Shown here piece by piece: positions 54,660 through 64,000 of a DNA stretch of 64,000 bases (position 1 is the stretch's first letter; every line of letters starts with the position of its first letter). The notes under the pieces were generated by a model. That model saw only the letters and a list, made by a program, of their open reading frames with translations, was not told the DNA's origin and made no database searches. The position numbers were made by a program, and so were the translations under genes. The DNA lies in assembly GCA_022496805.1 (NCBI GenBank), contig CM040088.1, forward strand, positions 43,799,436 to 43,863,435, written 5' to 3'. This DNA comes from Pohlia nutans. Lineage: Eukaryota > Streptophyta > Bryopsida > Bryales > Mniaceae.

Positions 54660-55470
54660 TAGAATGGCTTACCATTCATTTTTGGAAAAAGCCACTTTTT
54701 CATCATTCGCTTGCATCCGCCATGTTGTACAAAGAATACTCTATGTACCACATCTACAAATGAACGCCACACACTTTTCAAATAACCATGGGACAGGCCC
54801 CGTTCGCTTTTTCCGTTGCACACAATTGGGACATTATTCGAGTGAGTATTCTAATCAGGGGTATGCGCCAATTTGTGGAAATTGTAAGCAATCAAGACAT
54901 ATGACTACTGAGCGTAATACTCCGTTCAATATTAATAATGAAGAACAAGTAATCCTGTATAGGAGATCCATCCACCATCACAAGACTCACCAGTACATCA
55001 AATGGAAGCCAACCAAGCAGTGCAAATTGAAGATCAAGTTTACCGTAAGCATACAGTTATCAAAGTAGCCGATCCAATGATAACATCTCAACCGGTTCTA
55101 TCAGCGCAGATCTCAATTCTGATTGCTATTAAAATTCCACCAGCAACGCAATCTAAGAATGCCGCGACCAATCCAGTAACAGATAATACCAAGTTCGCAG
55201 GAACTCATGCTCCAGAATCAACGGAAAATGCACCAGTTCCATTCTACGGAGAATCGGTTTAGAGTTCCGTACCTACGGAGGCGTTGCAACCTACGGAACG
55301 TAACAGAATCCCAACGGAAAAAGCACCAGTTCCGTTCTACGGAGAAACGGTATTGGGTTTCGTACCTACGGAGGCGTTGCAGACTACGGAACGGAACAGA
55401 ATCCCAGTGAATGCATGCTCTACGGGGGGTCCGCATTGACTGAAACATCAGCCCGTCGCCAGCCAACAGA
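54660..55470 (+). pseudogene. gag: gag zinc-knuckle remnant of family R, copy 2
   Basis: A frame from about 54664 reads HFSNNHGTGPVRFF, then a damaged first knuckle (RCTQLGHYSSEY) and a second knuckle with its last Cys lost (CGNCKQSRHMTTER), then NTPFNINNE. A later stretch, 55200-55430, is a tandem duplication. It matches copies 1 and 3 in order. No protease or polymerase. Confidence 0.68.
55215..55415 (+). repeat. About 103-bp tandem duplication in the gag remnant
   Basis: ACGGAAAATGCACCAGTTCC to GGAACGTAACAGAATCCCA is repeated at once with few changes (about 55218 and 55317). Confidence 0.85.
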
Positions 55471-55929
55471 TAGAGAGTAAAGGGCCATGACGGATAACAT
55501 CCAATCTAGACTCTCATGATATACTACAGAATTTGGATAATCTATACATTCAACATTCCGCACAAAAACTCCAAGGAATCACCACGTTATAAAAACATAT
55601 CATTCTCATTTCATTTCCATTGGCCTCCAAAGTCGACTCAAAAAATGTTAACTTCTAGTTTTTCTTTAAATTCAAAAGGAATTTTTAATTTTCACTTTCG
55701 AAATTGTATGATAAAACATTGGTGATAGTACTGGTGAATTGAACCATACGGATGGAACATGAAATTTCAAGTCTACAACTGCCATCCCTACATCAATTCC
55801 ATCATATTCTTCAACATTCTACTGAATGTTAATTTTCTCATAACCTCATTTCTACGAACACCCTCCTTCGTTTACGGTGTAAGTGCATATTTCATTTTCT
55901 GTTTAAAATAACCAACGAACTGGAATGAT
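55471..55929. other. No gene seen
   Basis: AT-rich spacer between two R copies. Confidence 0.4.
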
Positions 55930-58145
55930 GGAATCGTGGCTGGGCTGCACAGGTACACCATCACACCGTCTCTCAAAAAAGTGACACCGGTGTAACTCCA
56001 CCTTCAAGAATGCATGTTTCGGAGAATTGTGTTCACTCCAAAAGGTTTTGTACCCCTTTTACCTATAGGTAGGAAGAACGGGAATGCTTGGACACACCGA
56101 GGTACTCGGGCACACCCCGGTCACAACGGGTTACACTGGTGTACCCGGCCGATTGCAAATGCACGTTTAGGATTTAGAATTGGTCCGATTCGGGAATTTC
56201 TTCAAACTATCTTGGCTGAGCTTGTGCGCTGATTCCAGGATTGTATGTACCATGGTCAAATTCGTGGCCAGTCGTCTGTAGAGCCCGTTCTTGGACGCTG
56301 TTTTGCACCGTAGACAGTGATTTAACTTGGACGACCCATATCTTGTGAAGTTCTTACCGGATTTGGGAGTTTCTTGGATCCATCCCATGGGGTTTTTTGT
56401 GCTCTTTCCATCAGTTTAAGGCTCGACCCCGAATTCCATAGGAACAAAGAACGGGAATGCTTGGACACACCGGGGTACCCGGGTACACCCCGGTTACAAA
56501 GGGTTACACCGGTGTACCCAGCCCTTTGCAAATGCACGTGCAGGGTTAAGAATTTGGTCCGATTGAGGAATTTCTTCCGCCTATCTTGGCTGATTTTGTG
56601 CGGTGATTCCAACATTGTATGTGCCATGGCCAAATTCGTGGCTAGTCGATCTGTAGAGCCCGGTTTTTGGACGCAGTTTTGCACCGTAGACAGTGATTTA
56701 ACTTCGACGACCCATATGTTGTGCACTTCTTTGCCGATTTGAGAGTTTCTTGGGTCCAGCCCATGGGGTTTTACGTGCTCTTTCCATCGGTATAAGGCTC
56801 GACCCCGGATATCACAGGTAGGAAGAACAGGAACGTCTGGACACACCGGGGTATCCGGGTACACCCCGGTAACAAAGGGTTACACCGGTGTACCCAGCCC
56901 TTTGCAAATGCACGTGTAGGGTTATGAATTAGTCTGATTGAGGAATTGCTTGAGCCTATCTTGGCTGATTTTGTGCAGTGATTCCAAGATTGTATGTGCC
57001 ATCGTCAAATTCGTGGCCAGTCCATCTGTAGAGCCCGATTTTTGGACGTAGATTTGCAGCGTAGACAGTGATTTAACTTGGACGACCCATATGTTGTGCA
57101 GTTCTTGCCGGATTTGGGAGTTTCTTGGGTCCATCCCATAAGGTTTTTCGTGGTCTTTCCATCAGTTTTAGGCTCGACCCCGGATTCCATAGGTAGAAAG
57201 AACGAGAATGCTTGTACACACCGGGGTACCCGTGCACACCCCGCGTGACACCGGTGTATTTGCCCCTTTGCAAATGCACGTTACATTTTAAAAAGTGCTC
57301 TGATTCAGGAATTCTTTGGATCTATGTGGATTGATTTTCTAGTGCGTTTCCATCGGTTTGGATTTGGTCTCCTCATCCATCTTCGATCGATTTGTGCAGA
57401 CTGTTCGGCAGCCGTAGTCGTTGCAGTCTATGTTCGATTCTGGAATTTCTTGTGCACATTGTGCTTCCTGATACGTTGCAAATGTATTGGTGGAAGGGTC
57501 GTTTAGGGTTTTTCTTCCCGAGTGGAATGTTGGATGTAGAGTTGGTGGGGATTCGGGTGCGGGTTTCATCGAACTTTGAATGTGGTGGGGATCTTGTTGG
57601 ATTGCATATTTAAATTTCTAGAAATATTCCAAGATGGAAGGTTTCATGGTGGAGTGCTTTTGAGAGATACTAAAAGTATGTCAAACCCATCGAGCGGAGC
57701 GAGAAGGGTTTGACTGTGTAAGGGCGGAGGGTCCTGTAGGACCCGAAGCCCGTCACGTGTTAGGGTGGACTCGAAACGACGACAAGTGGGGATGATCGGG
57801 GTTGATATCATTCACTTTTGGGTAGTATAGTGTATGGATAGAAACAACGGTAACGCACCGCATTCGGTGTATTTGGACACACCCTACAGGTAGAAAGAAC
57901 ACGAAAGCAGTGCATTCAGCGTTTCTGGACACACCGGCGTTTCGAAGGAAAACACGGGTGTAAGGATGTGCACCTGTCGAAGGTTGAAGGGTTTGCCGCG
58001 TTCTTCGATTCATACGGAGTCTTGCGGACGATTAAGGGTGCCATTCGTATTTTCAAGCAGTGTGGACCACAGTATTTTCCGATGCTCTCATTCTTGTGGT
58101 TTCCAGCGGGATGGGATAAGCACCCTAAACCCTAATCACTCAACA
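55930..58145 (+). mobile_element. Family R repeat region, copy 3, with 375-bp tandem units
   Basis: Units start near 56066, 56445, 56815 and 57190 (periods about 380, 370 and 375), each with GGTAGGAAGAACGGGAATG or a variant, CACACCGGGGTAC, ACACCGGTGTACCC and TTTGCAAATGCACGT. The module is at 57680-57830. The block to CACCCTAATCACTCAACAG ends near 58145. Long minus-strand frames here come only from the repeat period. Confidence 0.82.
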
Positions 58146-58399
58146 GGAACACCGGATACATACGAACTATAATTGGTCAGTCATTCAGTGGGCAGCGATT
58201 TGACAAATTTTGTTTTGTTTGCCATCGGATTCATGACTCGTCATGGAGATTCACACCCAGTCTACAAGTTCATGGGAAGAATCAAGATAACTGCAATCAT
58301 GCAGCTCAACCTTGAACATGACAAGCTACGGGACACCCGGGATGTGTTACATTTCCCACTCGGAACTTACCCAGTCTGTTCATTCGACTAGATAGGCCA

Positions 58400-59383
58400 A
58401 ACTTTTCAAACAACTACGGGACAGGACCCGTTCGCCCAAACTGTCGGAGACAACCGGGACATTCTGCGAGGGAGTGCACTAATGACGGTCATGCGCCGAT
58501 TGGTGGAAATCGTAAGCAGTCGGGACATACGACCACGGAGCGTAACGCCCCTTTCAATATTAATAGTAAAGATCGGAATAATCCCGTGGACGACAACAGT
58601 CGACCATCACAAGAGTCATCACCACATCTCACGGAAGCCATACAAGAAGTGCAAACCGGATGTCAAGTCAAGAGCGAGGATACAGCCATCAAACCAGCCG
58701 ATGCAACGGTTCAGGTCCTAACCGGTCCCAACAGCAAAGATATCCATTCCGATTGCCAGAATTCCTCCAAGAAAGCGACCTAAGAATGCCGCGAACAATC
58801 CAGCAACAAATAATACCAAGTCAGCAGAAACTCACGCTCCACTATCGACGCAAAAACGACCAGTTCCGTTCCACGGAGAAACGGAATGTCGTTCCTAAAC
58901 CCACCGAACGGAACAGAATCCCAGCGAATCGAGGGTCAACGGGGGTCATGCACGAACAGAAACATCAGCCCGTCACAAGCCAACAGATAAAGGGCAAACC
59001 GAGGACCACGACAGACGACATCCAATCGAGACCCTCAGGGTATACCAAAGAATTCGGCTAATATAGAACCCGAAATCCAGCCGAAACAGTCGTTGGCAAT
59101 ACCACCGGACCGGCGTGCAACTCTCCATTCGGCTGCGGTGAGAATACGGCATCGTGCAAAAGAGATTGGTGAAGTACCATTGAATCGATATCCAGGAGCG
59201 CCCGGGATGGACGTCCTCATCGACCGAGTTTTCGTACCTGGCGTTCCGGTAGACGGTGGATCCAGTGCGAATCGAACGACCGTGGAAACTACGAAGATGT
59301 CAGGATGGAGAGGATCAGTTCGAACAACAGGGACATTAACAACGGCCGATCACACCAGAGCCAAGCCCCATACCAAAGTTTGA
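58400..59383 (+). pseudogene. gag-pro: gag-protease remnant of family R, copy 3
   Basis: A CCHC pair (CRRQPGHSAREC, then GGNRKQSGHTTTER with two Cys lost) is followed by NAPFNINSKD, a Ser/Pro-rich linker with several frame breaks, and near 59200-59383 a retropepsin-like segment: MDVLIDRVFVPGVPVDGGSS, then RTTGTLTTADHTRAKP. The active-site triad reads DGG rather than D(S/T)G. Order gag-protease fits a retrotransposon; nothing polymerase-like follows. Confidence 0.6.
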
Positions 59384-60130
59384 AAATTTCTGGAAAAGGC
59401 CTAAAATTAAAATTTTCAGTCTCAGAGTCGGTAAAACGGATTTGGCAATGCCGTGGGTGTTAGCTCATCGTGGACAAATATTCAAAAGTTGCCCGCACTG
59501 GGGTTTTTTACTTTTGCATGATTGTATTGTTCAATCCATACATCATCCAAGTATGTGCAAATTACCATCCCATCCAATTCACAAAGAGTAATATCACCAC
59601 AAAACCCCAGTGTTTTAGGATCAAAACTCATTCCACAGTGAGTCGACCAAACTGGAAAAATCGACCTGGGTCCTTCAAGAGTTAATCTATATTTTTATAT
59701 TCATTTCCATACAATAAGAAAATAGCAAGATCGGAAACGGATCGGTCGTGCGAAGAGAAGCAAAGCACAAATTTTTACCATGCGACACTAATCGTCATTG
59801 ATCAATGTCTGTATTCCCTCTTTCTATCAAAACCAGTGTGTATTTGCTAAATATATAAATGGAAGGATTTCAAAGATTTATATAGAAATAACTTTATTTC
59901 GTGTGTGAAACCGTACAGAAAAGGAAAATTTCATCCAAGTCAATTTTCATCATTCACATAATACAAAGTCGAAAAGAATGCATGTGTGGCTTCTCGTAAA
60001 AGTACAACAAACAGTCCCAGTGCTAGATTTCAAACTCATCTCCAAAACTCAACTCGTATTTCAAATCATAAGAACAAATTATTGAAAAAAATCAACTAAT
60101 TTCAAAGATTACAAAGAGTTTCACACACAC
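59384..60130. other. No gene seen
   Basis: AT-rich, no frame with a domain. Confidence 0.45.
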
Positions 60131-60700
60131 TAACCCGTAAATGCCCAGAGCCGTCTCCAAATTTGGCAGTTTTTCAAAGAAGCATCATAAAATGCACCAA
60201 AGAGGAATACTTGATATATGAATAAAAGTTGTACATTACGAGTTTTAGACCCCTAAACCATACAATTAGATCCATGATTGCTATCGCCAATATTTTTGTA
60301 TGAAATTTGAAACTGGAAATTCAAAATTCTTTTGTTGTTCGATTATGAATAAGATGTTGAAATGTATGGACGAAATTTGTTGTAATTGGTCGAAACGTAA
60401 TACTCCGAGCGTAGTGATTTCTGGAGTTTTTTTGGTTGCTTCATTTTATGAGTTCACTTTTTCAAGAGCACTTTCATACTGAAATCTTTGAAATTTTGGG
60501 TGAATCAGTACGGCATGAAACGAGGCATAAAACTTTCACAAATCATCCCCTTTCTAGTCGGATCGCACATGCATATAACCAACTTCCCATAAAATCCATA
60601 GTAGAAAATCCACACCTCGAAAAGTGCAGGACGGATGAGAAAAACAGGGATGAAATCTAGACATCGTCCCAAAAAACGGATGCCTATGCAGTGAAGGGCT
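60131..60700. mobile_element. Diverged piggyBac-like MITE
   Basis: Left CTAA-CCCGTAAATGCCC and right TGCAGTGAAGGG-CTTA resemble the TTAA-CCCTTAAGTGCC ends of the 46170 element; the interior matches 49835-50065. Confidence 0.5.
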
Positions 60701-62400
60701 TATTTCTTGTGACACTAATCACGCACACAAACCGTTCAGCCTCTTTAATATTGGAACGTGATTGGAGATGGTGATGTTAATCAGCGATTATCTAATATAA
60801 GAATTTAACATGAAGGGGATAACTCAAGCATGTGATGATACCAACAGACGGTACCGTCATTCGAGTGTACAGAAGAATTAAATCAGATTAAATTGAAATG
60901 AACAAAAAAATAAAACTACATCAAGTAGTGGCGTCTTCAATCCAAGACTATCTTGCGAAAAGCGTGACTAAGGAGTGACCAGATTTGATAAAAACCACTT
61001 TCATCATCGTAAATTTGAATTTATAGTCTTGCCAACTAGACAACAACTCGGTACCACAAAATAAAAAACGAAAGAACTAAACTATCAACTATGCATACTA
61101 TGAGTAATTACACTGAAATGGTGTGATTATTTATTCATCGGCTACTTAAAACCAAATTCCTACAATACTAACACATTTTTGGTTCCTCGGTTTCTTAAAT
61201 TAATTAACAAACTATGTTAACGTTCTAGCATCTTCATCATGAAGCAATAAAATTATTTTGATGCGAGTCAACGATCCTCGCTTTGCTATTTCGCTGATAT
61301 TCACCGAGACCCGGTCACCTCACGATGTATTGCGCGAGTATCTTTTTCTTGGAGGTGTTCATCCTCTTCAGCACATTCCATTCGTACAAGATATACTTAC
61401 GTAACTTTTATGCAAGACCTTCATGCCTCTAAAAGTACTCACTAAAATCATACTAAATCATGATATTTAAATCGTCAATAGAATGTAACATTAGATTATG
61501 AAAAAAAAAATCAACATATGTTTCCGGTGCAAAGTTTTCTTGATACTTAAATTGCTCACCCTCAGTGCTCACCACGTACGTGAACCAGCTTGCCAGACTT
61601 TGGTCCTTTGGGGGTCAATACAATCACTATGATAATGTCATTCAAATTTTCTATTCAAATACCGGACCTACTAAGTTCGAATTGCGTGGTGATATAGTAA
61701 GTCAAATAAGTTAGATCACTATTATATCGTGGTCGTTCCATTCACTCACTTTTCTAATAAGTTTTATCATGTAGAAGAATAACTCGTCATGAATCATTCA
61801 TGTGTCACCTTTATCATGATTAAAATATTGGATTTTTAGCAAAGAATTTAAAAATACAATTATTACTATCACAACATTGTTACAATACGAAGTCAATGCA
61901 ATTTTTACAGAGAATGCATAATAGATCGATGTCGTTTCAACATTGTTTTAGCATCGATTCAGTACCAATCGAACGTATGTCAATTTATCATCGTCACGAT
62001 GGACAAAATAAGTTTGACATCAAAACACTATTGTTTTATCATCATTTGGATGAATATTGAACCGGTGTTAAAACGACGTTGTTTTTTTTATAACGTATAT
62101 CATGCTCAAGCGATTTCGTTCGGACGTGAAGTCATTCATACCAATGATATGATGTTCAAACCATGATAAATCGACGAGATAAAAATCAATGTTGCTGCGA
62201 TGCAAATATGACGCCCATCGTCATGAAGTTTATTCGATACATTTCCAACAGGAAATCCATGTGGATGTTGTATCGAAAACATCATATTTGCCTCGATAAA
62301 CCATCGGAAATTAAAGTGTCGGACCAACCGTAATGGAGGATTTGGATGTGAGGGCCGTCATTCAATAGGACTGTCGCGTCGTCATCAGTCATTCATAATA
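60701..62400. other. AT-rich, no gene seen
   Basis: No coding frame, RNA gene or clear repeat could be supported in this stretch. Confidence 0.45.
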
Positions 62401-62532
62401 ATCCCAGTATGTTCGCACTAGCTTTGTTTTCAAATAATCGCATCCAGGCGGGGTTTGCACGGTCCACATGTCTCAACACCCAGGCCTCGCCTTCAGTGAC
62501 CCGATTCCCTTCCTCGACGGCCCGGTTCCCCG

Positions 62533-62680
62533 TGGTGCTCGTGTTGAGCGCACATCGTCCGCCGGTGCTCGTGTGGAGCGGAGGCACATTGTATGTCGGT
62601 GCTTCAGTTGAGCGCAGCCCCATCGTCTTCTGGTGCCGGTGTTGTTTAGTGCACATGGTTCCAGTGTTTTCGGGAGCTCT
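62533..62680. repeat. GC-rich degenerate minisatellite
   Basis: Four imperfect units with GGTGCTCGTGTTGAGCGCAC and variants. Both strands stay open through it by chance (62409-62785), so I do not call a gene. Confidence 0.55.
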
Positions 62681-63014
62681 GGCGTGGGGCGCTGCGGGAG
62701 AAAAGTGCGGCGAGTTATATTGAGATCGCAGTGGTTCTGCGTATCTAGTAGGTGGCGATCTCGTAATCCATTCAGGTGCAATCAATGGCGCTCGCTATTG
62801 CTGTGACTATTCCCGTGACTGCGCTCTTCTCAACGACCTACACGTAGAGATCGATAATAACTGTGACAGATTCTGAACTACATATATCAGTTGAGGCATT
62901 GATCATCGTGTTACCGTTTTTATGGCAAAGAAATAGGAGTCAAAGTTTCTGATCATCAATGCTAAAACGGATAGTTCAGAATCTCGCCAGCAGTTTCTCA
63001 ATACGTATGTATGC

Positions 63015-63873
63015 AGGGTTGTTCATCATGTCGGTCATGTCGTGTCATGTCGTGTCGTGCCGATCATGTCCTGACGGACCCTTCTGGCACGACACGATAG
63101 GGTCAACCTAGACTGTAGTCTACTCTTTTCACCAGGTAGGGTTAAAACAGTTACCTTTGTGCCACCTTGCAAGCTGTATGTGACTCTGGCAGCAAATGTG
63201 GCATGTCCACGTAGGACTCCTCGAATGTCGTGTCCTACGTGGACAAGGGTTTAGGGTAATTTTTTTACCCTGGGTCCGTCTGCCCCCCCCCCCCCCTTCC
63301 GTCTACCCCTGACCTCCGACTGCCCTCTCCCGACTGCCCCTGGCATCCGACTGCCCTCTCCCGACTGCCCCTCTCCTGCCATCTGCCCCGTCTCGACTGT
63401 CCTGCTCTCCTGCCGTGTGCTCCAATCCAACGGTCCCCATCCAATCTGCTCCAATCCAACGGTTTAGGGTGATCAGCCAAATTCCGACTGCCATGCCATC
63501 TGCCCTTGCCAACTGACCCTGCCGTCTGCCATGGCCATCTGCCCTAGCCGACTGCCCTTCCCATTTGCCCCAACCCCCCCGACTGCCATCCCTGACAGCC
63601 CCCCCCCCCCCTCCCCCCCCCCCCCCCCCCGTCTACCCTACCCGTCTGCCCTTCCCGTCTGCCTTTAGCGTCTGCCCCTTCCCCTCTGCCCCTTCCCGAC
63701 TGCCCCTTATCGTGTTCAATCTTGGCCGTCTGTCATCTTCTGAATGTCTTCTCCGTCTGTCCCTCCACTATGTTGTGGCACATGACTGTCGTAACTACAA
63801 ATTATTTATCTTTTTCATACAAATGAATGTTTTATTTCCATTGCACAACAACACATCGCGAACAACACACTAA
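63015..63873 (+). mobile_element. Dispersed repeat E, copy 3
   Basis: Starts AGGGTTGTTCATCATGTC; then CATGTCGTG blocks, CCAGGTAGGGTTAAAACAG, TCCTACGTGGACA, and the CCGACTGCC/CCGTCTGCCC array (63280-63710) with a long C run near 63598-63630. Inverted relative to 50509-51333. Confidence 0.85.
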
Positions 63874-64000
63874 GGCCCTCTTTACACTAAAGGCGAGAAG
63901 CCGTGCAGAAAACCTCCCAAGGGCCATGGCTCATTCTTGAGAAGCCAACCTTTGAACTTGACGGCCTTTGGATATAGTGTAAAGTGAGATTGGGCCACAA
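63874..64000. mobile_element. Harbinger-like MITE, cut by the window edge
   Basis: TAA then GGCCCTCTTTACACTAAAGG begins here; the rest matches 50508 down to 50382 in reverse. It continues beyond the window. Confidence 0.8.

Noticed and set aside
56322..57279. Long minus-strand frames in the R units
   Set aside because: They recur with the 375-bp period and have no domain; the open frame is a by-product of the repeat.
62393..62785. Opposed 104- to 130-codon frames
   Set aside because: Both come from a GC-rich minisatellite; neither shows a domain or splice signals.

Overview
Nuclear DNA of a land plant, most likely a seedless one (moss, lycophyte or fern; I cannot decide which). The reasons: a pentatricopeptide-repeat (PPR) protein ending in a DYW cytidine-deaminase domain, a B3-type DNA-binding protein, GT-AG introns, Arabidopsis-type TTTAGGG repeats inside the sequence, a chromodomain Ty3/gypsy element, hAT, piggyBac-like and Harbinger-like elements, and long AT-rich gene-poor stretches. 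There are no operons, Shine-Dalgarno sites or CRISPR arrays. Most of the window is decayed repeat; only a few genes look intact.

Layout. 1-2.35 kb: broken DUF7869-like gene (minus). 2.5-3.3 kb: dispersed short palindromes. 6.3-7.1 kb: exons of a B3 protein (minus). 7.65-8.08 kb: solo LTR with a 5-bp target duplication. 10.3-17.07 kb: a chromovirus with truncated 5' LTR, leader, gag, an antisense nested fragment, pol, a third ORF behind a good splice acceptor, and a 3' LTR. 17.1-18.7 kb: more palindromes and a 1.29-kb element with 84-bp inverted ends. 19.3-21.65 kb: minus-strand copy of an undescribed-looking retroelement family, here called R. 22.5-27.2 kb: the best gene, encoding an OSB-type PDF motif spliced to a long PPR-DYW protein with seven near-identical 303-bp repeat units. 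28.7-31.1 kb: R copies and a second dispersed repeat, here called E. 32.06-35.04 kb: hAT transposase with one stop. 35.7-38.1 kb: SINE and tandem repeats. 38.4-45.9 kb: a paralogous gene pair, one followed by a coiled-coil/RING-H2 frame, and between them an Arg-rich transposon-like gene. 46.2-47.0 kb: piggyBac-like MITE. 47.9-49.7 kb: divergent protein-kinase-like gene with two stops. 50.1-51.3 kb and 63.0-64.0 kb: inverted copies of E plus a Harbinger-like MITE. 51.4-59.4 kb: R copies with gag and protease remnants. The rest to 63 kb is AT-rich.

Cross-cutting patterns. (1) Six decayed genes together carry 18 in-frame stops with long open frame on both sides; many are one C-to-T or G-to-A change from the expected residue, as expected from deamination of methylated cytosine. 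(2) Arrays of CCGACTGCC recur through 30-64 kb, and two sit directly upstream of TATA boxes of unrelated genes. (3) The imperfect palindrome TTAGCTCGANTCGAGCTAA recurs at 2.5-3.3, 7.4-8.4 and 17.1-18.5 kb. All identifications are from reading alone; nothing was searched or aligned by program.
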